Both the position numbers and the translations under genes were made by a program. 64,000 bases of DNA. It comes from Rotaria sordida (lineage: Eukaryota > Rotifera > Eurotatoria > Philodinida > Philodinidae). This document shows positions 25,001 to 37,400 of the stretch, piece after piece. Where the stretch lies: contig CAJNOL010001080.1 in assembly GCA_905250125.1 (NCBI GenBank), forward strand, positions 1 through 64,000, written 5' to 3'. Positions within the stretch are counted from its first letter, which is position 1; every line of letters begins with the position of its first letter. The notes beneath the pieces were generated by a model that was not told where the DNA came from, did not search any database, and worked only from the letters and a program-made list of their open reading frames with translations.

Positions 25001-27817
25001 AAATCTTGCTTGTCTTAAGTTCATTCAATGATTTACAAGCGACGACTTTTAGACGCCAAGACATCTTGTAATTCTTGATGAATTTTGATGATAACACAAA
25101 AGAAAATTTAGATGTCTGATATATCGATCAATAGTTAGAAGTCCATTGAGATATATTTGACTCAACTGTGACTGGGCACCAACAAGATGAAAGTTGACAT
25201 TTGAAATCCGTAAAATTATGTGCGGGTGAGATCTATTAGTTCATAGAATATACTACGAAAGTTTGAAAGAAAAATGAAGTTTTCTATTCTTAAAATATTA
25301 ATTGTTCGCATATACTCGATTTTTGAAGGCAAATATTTCCGCAATTCATCTTTAAATTAACATCTACCATCCAGTCAAAAATTCACTAATACGAATATAT
25401 ATTCTCATCAATACCAGAAATTCCAGCCTTTTCATCATTATAAATACAAATCACTACAGACTACAATATGTACGATTATTTTAGAATGAAAAAGCGTTAC
25501 GGTATGTAAATGTCGTTCCTAAGTTACACCCTTTGCTGAAGTTGTAACTTCGACGGGCAGAGTAACTTCAGCACGACATATATATTATGAATGAAACTGA
25601 TTCATTACAATTGATCATGTTAAAATAATAGATGAAGAAATAACTTACTATCATCATACATATCAATAAGTATCAATTCTTCAAGTAAAGGCATGGTTAT
25701 CGAACCAATCAATATCATAACATCATTGAGAGTTATATAACGTAAGAGTAAGTGTTTCAGATGAGTACCACCAGTAGCCGTTTCTCGTAGAGAATATTTC
25801 GAAAGTTGAACATTTGATGCTGATATATTTACATTGAAAGGTAAATTAGTATCCAGATTCTCAATAGTAATATTCAAATATTCAATTGCAGGTAGAGCAT
25901 TGTGTTCAAATAAAAGCCTTAATTCGCTGAAATGTTGAATACTTAATGTTAATTGAACTGTATTTGACCAAGATAGTGGTTGCATGTTGTGTAAATCTTC
26001 TAGCTCATTCAGCCGACAACTGTGACCTATGGATAAAATCAGTAAAAATAATAGCCAAGTAGAAAAAAAGATTCTTTCACTTCCATTACTTTCTGTTTTA
26101 GAAAAGTTTAAACGAAATTTTTTTAAATCTAAGAAAAACAAAATTGATTCTCATAAATATGAAAACAATCGATTATAGGTCTTTTTTTATAACAATTTTT
26201 ATAACTGACCATTGAAGGAATGTTATATTTCTCCACTGAAGAAAAATTGATCGAGAAAGTAAATACTTTTATATATCCGATATATTTCTATTTGTATTTT
26301 CATTTTCTTTTTGTCTATTGACTGTCATCAGTACTCTTATTCCAAAAGTTTTCCAACTTGAGATAGAATAAGAAAAATCTCTGCAATGAAATAGATGAAG
26401 GATACAACTTATATGAAATTGTATTTCTCAGATCTACATTTTATCTTAGCAAATTAGAACTATTCAATTGTTTTCTATTCTGATAATTTTTTATTCTCGT
26501 ATATTCAATTTTCCAGTTTCTATATGATTCTTTCTTTTCTTTACAATAGTATCGAAATAATACAAATCCATTAGGGGTTTGATATTTTTTCTTATGCTAA
26601 GTTGAACTTGTTATTTTGTTTGTTAACTGGTTCCTCTAAAATTAATGATACAATTACTATCATGAATATTGAATGAGAATCATAACGACATATGATATCA
26701 TATTAAAAGTATCGTTCAATAGAAGTATTTTATACAAGCGCAGCCAACAGAAAGTGTTCACCATTCGAAAATTCACTTCCACTAACATTCCTCCAACAGA
26801 CTGTGAAATTTTACTGAATAACAGAATTTCGCACTCACATTACTAAACTTTAAACAAGATTCTTTTTTAAAGATAAGACACTTGTATATAATACATAATA
26901 ATTAATATGTTAGGACCAGAGATGAGCACAGGACAAACTTTTTCATTCTGTCTTGCCTGCCGCTTCGACTTACCCGTCCTGCAGAGCGGACGGGACAGCA
27001 GGACGAGCCACACGTCCTACCCTGTGCTCAGCTCTGATTACAACAAGATAAACATTAAATTAGTCAATTAGATATTCCATAAAATAATCGAATTGCGGAA
27101 TATTCGTATTAAAAGTGCTGTTTCAATCTCAAGCGTTTTTTGCACATCGGTACAACTCAAATCCAAAGATTATTTGAAATCTCTCAATGCGACAATTTTA
27201 TCCTACACGATAACTCTATCTATAATAATACTCTTGATCATTCAAGCTGTTTACTTCGATAATATTTTTAATAACATACCTTGTTCAACTTCTAATATCA
27301 TAGTATGAACTGAAATACGATGAAGAATAAGTTTTGAAAGTATCCTTGGATAATTGGATGCAGGTTCTTTGAAGATGAGATGTAAATATTGTAATGTATT
27401 ATTAGCAAAAACCAAAGGTATTAATATTGCTTGAATAAGAGTATATGAATAACATTCTGCTTGTAACATAACAAGGCGTTTTATCGATGGGAAGAGCACA
27501 TTGAATTGATCAGTTCCATTAAAAGTCTTTTCCCAGTATTCAAGTAACGTTCGGGAAGCATATGAATCATTAAACACAACAGTATTTATTAAATTAGTAA
27601 AATGATTTCTATGATTCTGATTACTATTGAGCCATAGATGTAGTTGATCATAATGCATTAAATTAACATTAAATGAATGACGAATCGAAGTAAGAAGATG
27701 TTGAATACGAGCATTGTTTAAGTAAAGAAATGCTTGACAAAGATCAAATGAAGATAAATAAGAAAATATAATAAGCAAAAGTTCATTTGGTAATGATTCC
27801 AATGTACTTTTACTCAT
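22080..27817 (-). CDS. F-box protein with LRR-like C-terminal region
   Basis: Four minus-strand exons join in phase: 27817-27280, 26026-25649, 24094-23643, 22634-22080; 640 aa. Residues about 6-42 (LESLPNELLLIIFSYLSSFD, then LCQAF...) form an F-box, the Skp1-binding motif of SCF ubiquitin ligases. The rest contains repeated short leucine-rich strands (ALPAIEYLNITIENL, LKHLLLRYITLNDVMIL, PLLEELILIDM, YLPALKTLHFSLCF, LNLKHVHLLLNG), consistent with a degenerate leucine-rich-repeat substrate receptor. Proteins of this layout are numerous in bdelloids (recalled, not checked). Introns are 1.0-1.6 kb, much longer than in the other genes, and intron 1 contains a small GC-rich palindromic element. The ATG at 27817 starts MSKSTLESLPNE directly before the F-box. 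Substrate unknown. Confidence 0.82.
26917..27036. mobile_element. Small GC-rich palindromic MITE-like element
   Basis: A 120-bp segment begins CAGAGATGAGCACAGG and ends CCTGTGCTCAGCTCTG, a terminal inverted repeat. The interior (CCCGTCCTGCAGAGCGGACGGGACAGCAGGACG) is also palindromic. Its GC content stands out against the surrounding AT-rich intron of the F-box gene. The CAG start suggests hAT, but the flanking octamers (GTTAGGAC and ATTACAAC) agree at only five of eight positions, so the superfamily is uncertain. Confidence 0.6.
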
Positions 27818-29062
27818 CGTTATTTTATTGAATCTATTCTATTTACATACATGTTTATTACGATAGATATACGAATGACCTTGAATAAGCTGAAAAAATT
27901 AGACGAATTCAAATTGAACTAACAAAAAAGTCAGAATTGACCAATGACATTGCTTATTTTCGTTGTCATTCTTTTTTTTGTCAGTTTGTTTGACATCTAT
28001 GACAACAGCATATATGTTCATGTTCAAAAAATCATTCATAATCATTCGACGAACAATATAAAGGGAAATTCTCTGTTTAAGCATGATTTTTTTATAAGAT
28101 ATCAATGACTTTGTTTTTTGCATCGAATAGAAGATGATCAGATGAAAGTCTATTGTAATCATTTCTTATTGTTTGAAGAAAATAACTGAGTATTTTTTGT
28201 AGAATAATACTCTTTTTACTTTTATATTATATTGAAAATCAAAATATAAGTTTAGCAATTCTTGAATAAAAAAATATGAAAACAATCTTTTTATACACGA
28301 TATTTCTTAATATTCAATCAGCCAAAAAGTATATTGATAATGATTATTATTATCATATTTAAAAAGTGAAGAATATGAATGTATTATTTATATTTTGAAT
28401 AATATTTCACTCTATAAAGAAATTATTTTTAATAATAAATATAAATGTCAAGAAGTTTTAGAAAGATTTGTGTTATTTTGAATGATAAAATATTAAAAAA
28501 ATTGTTTTATTAATTTAATGACATTTTTTGACTTTAAATTTTAAGGATATTAAAACATATAACGACTAAAAAATGAGACGTATTTATTAATGCATTCGAA
28601 TAAATTAAATATTTCTCTTTTTGATTTAGTTTCAATTATTGAAAAAAATAAATATCAACAAATGATCGATATTCTTTATTTTCAATGTCTTCATCATAAT
28701 GATGTACTTCATTGATTTTATCTTCTTTCTTATTATTGTAATATCATATATATATAATTCTATATAAATAAATGTTATATAGTCAACTAGAATAATTAGA
28801 TTTGTTTTATAATAGATAAATCGTTATCATTATATATAATTGAAGAGAATAAACAATAAATCAATTTCTAAACATGTCAAATAATAATTTTTAGTCAACG
28901 AGATTTATTTAACATAAAATGTTTTGTTTTTTTTTTATTTATTCAGTAATAATTCTATTCTATAATTGAATAGAAATTAAATAAATTTCTCTTAGAAAAA
29001 TAACTATAGATATTTACTTTTTTAATAGAAACATTTTATTATAATGTAGTCAAGTCCTTTTT
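27818..29062. other. Intergenic, strongly AT-rich, no gene seen
   Basis: Upstream of the F-box gene. No exon with supportable splice context; many long A/T stretches. The promoter of the F-box gene should lie just above 27817 but has no distinct motif that I can name. Confidence 0.5.
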
Positions 29063-29806
29063 TGTGTACTCAAAAAGTGAGTACACTCTAGAATCGGTCA
29101 GTATGTCCGTCTGTCCGGCCGTTTACACGATAACTTTCGAAAAGAGAGTCAGATCATGATGAAAATCTTTACACAGTTTAGTCTTAATAATATCTCGGTC
29201 GAGTTCGACGATGAGCAGGATCGGCCGAGCCATTCCTGAGTTATAGCAAAAATATTCATTTTTCCCTATGGCTTCTTATGGGAAAATCGACCTATCTCCA
29301 CTTTCGTAAAAGAATTTCCCTATCATACTCAAATAAAAGCCCAACTATTATATACCATTCGATAGAGAATTTCAAGAGCTAAAAAATGGTATATAAAACA
29401 TTAAGAAACAAAAAGACTAGCTCACCTATTGCAAAGATAAATGAGCGGAAATCGATTCTGTTCTTGTGCACGCTCTAATTGATCCACAACTAGAGCTCTA
29501 TCTTCTGATCATAGAGGTGATACTTCGAGGTTTTCTGGGACTGGGAACTAGAATCTGTACTTCACTGGTCTCGAAGCTCCATTGGTTGAGCACTGACCAA
29601 TAGAAATCAAGTTATACGAAAAACAACTTTCTTAGGGTAAATCAAGGTGCAGAGTTCAAATCTAAGCTTTATTCGTCTCCAAATCCTATTAGTTTAGCAG
29701 TAGCCTATACAAATCAAGTATTTCTAGAAAAGGTTTGTTAGAATAATTTTTACGTTTACACATTCTAGAGTAACTCATCTGTATCATTCACTTTTTGAAG
29801 TACACA
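29063..29806. mobile_element. Non-autonomous DNA transposon-like element
   Basis: The left end TGTGTACTCAAAAAGTGA (29063-29080) is matched in reverse complement, with one indel, by TCACTTTTTGAAGTACACA (29788-29806). The adjacent CTCTAGAA on the left also pairs with TTCTAGAG on the right. The interior (for example CCGTCTGTCCGGCCGTTTAC) is more GC-rich than its surroundings and has no open frame. This is the layout of a terminal-inverted-repeat element without a transposase. Confidence 0.65.
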
Positions 29807-30363
29807 TAAATCTCGGATTTCAATCCGAGTTTTCCACATTTATTTTTTTCTAAAATGATTAACTATAAAAAAAAAAAGTAAATTATCATTCGTTTGAATA
29901 TTTCTAGAAGATGTTGTGTAAACATATCTAACAGTCGATAAATCAATAAATCTAATAATTTCTTAAGAATAAATCGAGTTGAATTATATTAGAAAAGGAG
30001 ATTTTTAAAAATTTATTTTTTTTTCTAATCATATTCGAGTATGAGGAGATTTTTCATTAGAAATGTTGATTATTGAATATAAATAAAAGATTTATTTCTC
30101 TTTGAATAAATAATATAATAAGAATTATTTTGAGATATTTTACGAGAAAATATTATTTTATCGAGTTTAACTTTCATAGATAAATATCTATAATATATTC
30201 GATTTATTGTTTAAATACTCTTATTAGTTGATATGATCATATCATATTAACTAAATATTATCTATTTTTTATTTACTTATTAGAAAAAATATTTAAAAAA
30301 AAACCGATTTTCCGACGTTAACTATCATAGAATATAATAAATATTTCGATTTCTATAAGGAGA
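29807..30363. other. AT-rich spacer, no gene seen
   Basis: Spacer between the transposon-like element and the dispersed repeat copy. I see only A/T-rich sequence with short TCGATTT-type recurrences. Confidence 0.45.
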
Positions 30364-30551
30364 TAAGATATAAAAACGCTTGTCCTTCTATTCAGAAGCT
30401 TAAAAAAAAATAAAAAGAATTGTATTTCGGAGTACTAAAGTCTCGCTTTAATTGCATTTGCTTCATCGAAAATCGTGTAATTAGTTAAAGTCATGATTGT
30501 TTTTTCTTTTCTTCTGTTAATTGAAATGTAGAAAGTAATCGAGATAATTAA
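30364..30551. repeat. Dispersed repeat, copy B, ending at an unoccupied TTAA
   Basis: Close same-strand match to 13203-13392. In this copy the closing TTAA (30548-30551) continues directly into unrelated sequence, whereas in the other copy it continues into the foldback element. It may represent a paralogous unoccupied target site, or simply a repeat whose end is TTAA. Confidence 0.8.
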
Positions 30552-30733
30552 AATATACGGTACAATTCCAACAAAGAAATTAATTCATATAGTCCAAGCG
30601 TAGAAACAATACTCAATTTTTCTATCTGTTAAAATGTATCATCAAACTATTTACAAAAGCAAATGTTAAACAGACACATCAAACTTTTTCCAAATACTTT
30701 AACAATCGGATTCCAAGAGCATACCGCGAGATC

Positions 30734-31324
30734 TTGACATGTCGATGTTCATACATTCTCTCTTTAGATGAAAGTGTCACACAATCTAGTACTTCCCATA
30801 CCTCATACATCTCCATTACCTCTCATATCTCCTATACCCTCGATAGCTCATGTACTTTTATTGCATCTATTACCTTTTCTACTTCCTATATCTCTCTTAC
30901 CTTGTATACCGTCATTACCTTAATTACTTATACTTCTCTTACCTTGTATATCTCCATTACCTCATATACCTCCATTAATTTTTGTACTTCGTATACATCG
31001 TATAGCTCCTATATCTTCATTACCTTTTATATTTCCTATACTTCTCTGACCTTGTACACCTTCATTAATTTTATTACCTCCTATACTTCCCATACTTCCT
31101 ATACTTCTCATACTTCCTATACTTCTCTTACTTCGTATACCTCTATTACCTACTATACTTCTTATACCTCTCTTACCTTGCATATCTCCTATACTTCTCT
31201 TACTTTGTATACGTCGTATACCTACATTACCTCTATTACCTCATATACGTCCATTATCTTATATATCTCTCATATACCTTCATTACCTTCTACATCTTCG
31301 CTTGTGACAATTCTAGCAATGTAA
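30734..31324 (+). repeat. Minisatellite-like CT-rich array, 15-bp-type period, open in one frame
   Basis: From about 30780 to 31290 short units such as TCCTATACTTCTCTTACC recur with variation, at a period that is a multiple of three. The plus frame is therefore open for 196 codons and reads as monotonous SYTSLTSYTSITYYTS. A protein of Ser/Thr/Tyr/Ile repeats is conceivable, but I see no splice links, domain or upstream context. I treat it as a degenerate tandem repeat. Confidence 0.6.
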
Positions 31325-33198
31325 TAGAAATCCAAAAAAAAAAGTTATCTAATTTTCTGTATGCTTTCGTTCTATACATTTAATTCTTTTTTTTTGTTTG
31401 AAAGAGTATGACAAAGTCCCTTTTTTCTTGAGTCAAGCATTATTACTATTACATAAAAGAATATACTTTTATAATTTAAGCGTCATTTTTTGGGGGGAAT
31501 TTTTCGAGACATTGAACTTGTCATCCCTTTTTTTTTCACTAAAAAGGTCAAATGAGCTACTCTATAACTCTAACATAACTTCACAGTTTCATGCGATTTG
31601 AGCATACCTGGCCCAAGATTGATTTTTGAGGGAGAGATGGTCTCAACAACAAAATAGGATAATTACTTGTTATAGATTTTATTTCAGATGTTTAAGTAGA
31701 TCATTAAGATCCAAAAATATTTATGAATATGCTCTGTATCTAATTTTATAGAAACTACTCAAGAAAAAAAAAAACATTTACTTTATCATAAAAGTATAAT
31801 TGATTGAAACAGTCATCATTCAATTATAACTTTCATATTAAGTCAAGTTAAAAATGTAGATTTTGTTTCTTTTTTTTTTTATAAAACTTGAATGATATAA
31901 AAATAATGAAGTGTTAAAATAATCATTTATTCATCTTTCGTTCATTGCGGATCACTAATCTTTTCTACTGAAAAATCAATTACAAGTATATAATAGGACG
32001 AAGATAGAACAAAAGACATATATATTACATATAAATTATTTTTAGTTAATTTACATAAGAAATTTCTTCTGTCATATTTTTGTGATTTGTGTATTCAATT
32101 AACACCATCTGTTTTTTTTTTCTCTAACAAGAAGATAAACATATTCCAATTATGATGATATATATTCATTTTAAGAATTAAATTTCATATAAGTCAAGGC
32201 ACTTGCTGTGATGCGAAAGACATAGTGAGAAGGTGGACTAGACAGTAAAAGCTAAGATGACAATCAATCATCATGAGAGAATATATATATATATATATGT
32301 GTTAAGTGAAACCATTCAAGATACAAATCACATCAAACATAATATTTGCTAAATAGGTGTCAACGACAAGGTCTCATACGTTTGTGAATAATATCTAATC
32401 ATAGATATCTTGTGATAATGTCCAATCGATAAAGTTCAGATAAATACGAAAAAAATATTTGTCATTTCAATTATATTCGGCATAGATTTTTTTGTTTTTT
32501 TATCAAACATATAGCGAACGGAGCCATCATATTGACCAGAGAAGAGAAAGAGAAAGAACAGAAACGAGAGAGCGAGAGAGAGAGAGAGAACAGCGAGAGC
32601 AAAGAAAACGGACAAAAGTATTGTCTCTAATAAAAAAAAAAAAGAAAAAAAAGAAGAAAGAAGCGAAATAACTAAGAGAGAATGTACAAGACATAACATA
32701 TACACACGTCTTGGTATGCACCACTTGACTCATTTATTTTCTGCTATTGTATACTCTTGAATTATTACAATTAATTTGATCATGCACGTCTAATTTTTAT
32801 TAACTTTGAACAATAAAAATCAAACATTAATACATAAAGTGAACATGTAAGTTTTCTTTTGTCTTTAATAAAAATTCATTTACACTAGTCGGTATATTCA
32901 ATAATTTTACTAAGATATTAAGATCAAAGATTAATCTATATCTAGTAAGTGTATTACCCTGTAGACATATATATTTATATTCATAAGTCAATATCATCCA
33001 TATGTGTTAGTCTCTTGATCGACAGATTCCTACTGTGTTCCTATGTGCCGCCCAATGTAAACTTTATGCAATATTTTCATTAATACAAATTAATTATAAT
33101 TTTTTTTTTTGTTATCATCACGGTTACACATATGTTATGTATATATATCTATAATCATCTTGATTCTAGTATAGACACATGTTATCACGAAGAAGCAC
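31325..33198. other. Intergenic, no gene seen
   Basis: AT-rich DNA with microsatellites: a TA run at 32282-32298 and a purine-rich GA tract at 32543-32590. Open frames here are low complexity or mirror the GA tract. Confidence 0.5.
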
Positions 33199-33271
33199 GG
33201 GGATGTAGCTCACTCGGTAGAGCGCTCGCTTTGCATGCGAGAGGCACCGGGATCGATGCCCGGCATCTCCA
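33199..33271 (+). tRNA. tRNA-Ala (anticodon TGC)
   Basis: A full cloverleaf can be folded by eye. The acceptor stem GGGGATG pairs with CATCTCC and includes the G3:T70 pair that identifies alanine tRNAs, with discriminator A. The D arm is GCTC/GAGC, the anticodon arm CTCGC-TTTGCAT-GCGAG with anticodon TGC, and the T arm CCGGG-ATCGATG-CCCGG. There is no intron. Box A-like (TAGCTCACTCGG) and box B-like (GGGATCGATGCC) promoter elements are internal. A T run starting at 33282 is a plausible Pol III terminator. The T loop starts with A in place of the near-universal T54, so a mildly degenerate copy is possible. Confidence 0.93.
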
Positions 33272-33281
33272 TTCAATATAT

Positions 33282-33296
33282 CTTTTTTTTTTTTTC
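33282..33296 (+). terminator. Pol III T-run terminator of tRNA-Ala
   Basis: A run of thymines starts about ten bases after the tRNA 3' end, the usual RNA polymerase III stop signal. Confidence 0.6.
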
Positions 33297-34413
33297 TTTA
33301 TTTACATGTTGTATGTTCTGCTTATATAGGCAAGCGTATGAAACATAGATTTTTTTTTGTTGATTTATTTTAAAATATAAAAATCATTTGATCTTTTCGT
33401 GAACATTGACGAGGACGCAAGAAGTGTCAAATTGAACAAAAGAAAAAAAAATATATCAATTGAGTTACCTTGGCTGACAACTCTCCTGATCATATAAAGA
33501 TCAATTTTCATATATGCACGTTTCGCTTTTGTTCTATTTTACACAAGAAAGTAGGATCATTTTCATATTTTTATAAAATTTTTTTTTTCTTTTTGTGTAT
33601 ATGACTTTTTATACCCTTCGGCATTCCTCAAGCCAATTAACACTATTGTCATTTATCTGATTTATTTTTGTTGAACATTACTTGTCATCGAAACAGGTTA
33701 TTATAGGGTTGAACTGTCGTCTGTCTCTAGTTAATAATTAAGTATGAGACAGAAAGAGTTTTTCACCCTTCCTAAGTTAATTGACTTGAACAATCAGATG
33801 ATAGATGAGTCGTATAGAGTAAATTAGTCGACGTGTGTTGAATGTCGTCGTTTAATGATCACCTTCGTTTCAATATAAATTTATTGCATCTCAAGAGAAA
33901 GACAATAGGATAGAGAGAAAGAGAGAGAAAAAAGATATATACACTATTTAAATACACTTGAGTATCATTTTGTATGTTTTTATATGGAGATGAAGAATAG
34001 TTACGTTATTTTTCTTTTTAACCAACATCAACAACAACACTTCTATTGGATTAGGTTTGTATCATGATGATGATGATTAGCATTTTACCACCTTGACCAT
34101 AGATATTCTTATGTAAATATAGACTCAGTATGTGTTTGTTTGATTATGATAAACATATTGGGAAGTAAGTAAATTGAATAAATTGATTGAAAATATCGGT
34201 TTTTTTTTCTGACAATTTTATCTTTTATGTTTTTTTCATTATTCATCAGTTAATTCTATGATATATATATATAGAATTCAATTCTGTCAAATAATATAAA
34301 CAATCGATACATCATTAGAATTGATTATCTTTTTTTTATTTCGAAAGAAAAATAGTTTAGTCAATTGATTATTTATTTTTATTGATTATGAATTTTATTC
34401 TTTTAGGTTAGCT
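33297..34413. other. Intergenic / 5' region of the first lectin-EGF gene
   Basis: No exon seen. It includes a GA-rich patch near 33910-33935 and TA runs near 34260. TTTTAG at 34401-34406 shortly before the ATG at 34414 may be an acceptor of a 5' UTR intron. Confidence 0.45.
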
Positions 34414-37400
34414 ATGTTAACAAGTATTTTCCTCGTTCTTTGTTTATTACACTGTCATTTGAATCATTATCATCATGTTGAAGCATCACGTATGTCTAAT
34501 ATTGAACAAGACAAACGAGAATTGGGCATACGTATGTCTTTGTTGTATAGGTATATATATCATTGAAATTTTTTTATATCTAGGATTTAAACAAGCTATT
34601 ACTGATGTTATGAAAAAATTTGATGATCTTAGTATTAGTAAATATTTTTTTTAATTTATGATTTAAATTGTTTATTAATTTATTTATATTTAGCTTGTCC
34701 ATTGGGTAGTTTTTTTTATAATGGTTCTTGTTATTTTTATTTACCACCGAAACAAATTGATAATTTAAAAGGAATTGGATTTATTGATGTATCNNNNNNN
34801 NNNNNNNNNNNNNNNNNNNNNNNNNNNNNNNNNNNNNNNNNNNNNNNNNNNNNNNNNNNNNNNNNNNNNNNNNNNNNNNNNNNNNNNNNNNNNTCACGGC
34901 TCTTATATTTTGAAACGGATAATAGAATATTTCGAGTACCAATAAAATGTTGAGAATATGTTTAAAAACATATTTGAATTCTCTTTTTTTTTTTTTTAAA
35001 GCTTCTAATCGTTGTCGTTTATTACAAGCTGAACTTTGGGATATAGAAACAGTTAATGAATTTGATTATGTTCTTGGTCGTATATATGAACAAACTCAAT
35101 CATTTGATAGTCCTCGTATTGCTGTTAATTTTACTATAGGAAAATATGGTGAGTGGAAGTTTTATTCATTGAAAAAAAATAAAATTTTTCCTTTTCTTTA
35201 GTATTAAATTTACAACAAAGAAAGGGTGAACAACAATTTCTATCCGTTGGAAATATAAATGATTATTCATTAATATATAAACCATTATCTGATATACCAC
35301 CAAGAAATATATGTTTAATTATTGATATAAGTAAAGCTACACGACGTATATCATTAGAAGAAAAATTTCGTTTAGAACGACGAACTAATCATTATATTTG
35401 TAAAATGAGTAAGTTATTAATAATTTTAAATTTATTTTTATTGTTTATAATTAATTTTTTTTATAGAAATAAATAGTTGTTATAATAATACACGTTGTGG
35501 TCCGCATGGACAATGTCAAAATTTAATTACTAAATATAAATGTATATGCAATTTTATGTATACTGGTGAATATTGTGATCAATGTAAGTTTTGTTTTTGT
35601 TTTTTTTTGGAAAAAATAACAATAGAAAATTAGATAAAATGCAACTAGTTTTTGTATAACATTGCTGAACTCATATTCGGTAAGAGTACGAAAAAAGAAA
35701 ATATCTACTTCTCATATGGATAGTTTCAATTGCCAATGTCGTTAATTTTTCATCAAAACCGACGGTTCGAACGGTTTATTTCTTTTTCATGGAGTTTGTT
35801 TTAATTTTCTATTAAATTAACCCTTGTAATGTCCATTTCAGAGATAAATGGCCGTGGGTATTTTTCGAATAACTTTTGATTGGAACGAGATAAAGACCTG
35901 CGGTTTTCACCGTTGGAAAGAGCAGATGAAAATGCATCGAACCATATATAGAAAGAGTCTTCTAACGACTTTCCTAAAGGTTTTAGTCAAACGTTTTCAA
36001 AGAATTGCATTTTTCTCCTACGTTAAAAAAGTGATTTTTATATCGAAATATCACAAAAAACCTCCATTTTTCGACTATTTTGTTGAAAAACTGGGTGGTG
36101 AATTGCACTCCAACGGCTAGAATATCGTATTGATAGTAGTTAGGAATAGAGCCTTTCCATAGTTTTTTGTAGCTCTTCATTTTGCGGTTCTAGCACACTC
36201 CTGAAAGTCAATAAATTCATATCGCAATCATGAGAGGCATGCCGTTTTTCTTGAAGTTTTACGTAAAACCTTCAGGAAAGTCGTTAGAAAACTATTTCTA
36301 CATATGGTTCGATGCATTTTCATCTGCTCTTTCCAACGGTGAAAACCGCAGGTCTCTATTTCATTCCTATTAAAAGTTATTCGAAAAATACCCACGGCCA
36401 TTTATCTCTGAAATGGACATTAGTACCGATCTTTTTTAAGCACTATACTGGCAGTATATGTTTTTATAAAATAATTTTTTTACTTTTGGATCAGTCTTCT
36501 GATGAAATATGCTATTTTCATATTCGACCTGATAGAAAAATTATTAAAATGATATTCTTTATTTAGAACAAGTAATACCAAAAATATGTTTAAGAGAATG
36601 CTCATTATAAACGAACACAGAACAATTACAACATTGAGTTGATGTTTTTTTTTTGTCCACAGAACGTTCACAAATCAAACACCGTTTTCGTTTTGTTTGA
36701 GTAGAATTTTCATTTGATTCTGATAGATTTTTCTTCATCACAGGATAACCGACAATAGGTAATAAACTTTTGAGTTTTTTGAGCGAAAATCCAACAGATG
36801 CGATACTAAAACTAGTTCTAATTCTTCCAGAAATAATCGACGTTGAGATTTTTTATTTTGATTCCATTGAGAATTTTTCGCCTTCTGGACGACCAGGGGG
36901 TTTATAGCATCAATGTCTATCATCCCATAAAAGATACAAAGTGGCCACCGCTTTGTATCTTCCTTTCTTATTATATATTTGTTATATACGGAAGACATGG
37001 TCTTGTATCAAGAGGTTGTAATAATATGAAAAACAAATGTATTCCATTTAAGATTCAACAATGTATATCTATTCGTAAGCGATGCTAGTTGCTTCTAAAA
37101 ACAGCAAAATTTTTCTAAATTTTTGAGAGTGGGGTCAAAAATGATCCCGGCCGGTACTACAAAGGTTTGAATTAGAACCCTACGGTTCCGGTTCGTACAA
37201 AAGGAACAAAAACGGTTTTAATTTCAGTTCCTAAAAAGTGTCTTTTGGTACCGGTGATTTATTGATAGTATATCAAATAACGAATGAGAATGTTTTTAAA
37301 AATTTCTATCTTTTATTGAACTTGTTGGATATTAATCATTTTATTGAGAAATTAATTTCTTCAAAAAATAAAACAAAAAAAAAGAAAGAGTGCAGCTATG

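Noticed and set aside
35848..36120. 90-codon plus-strand frame
   Set aside because: Lies wholly within a foldback element, with no domain.
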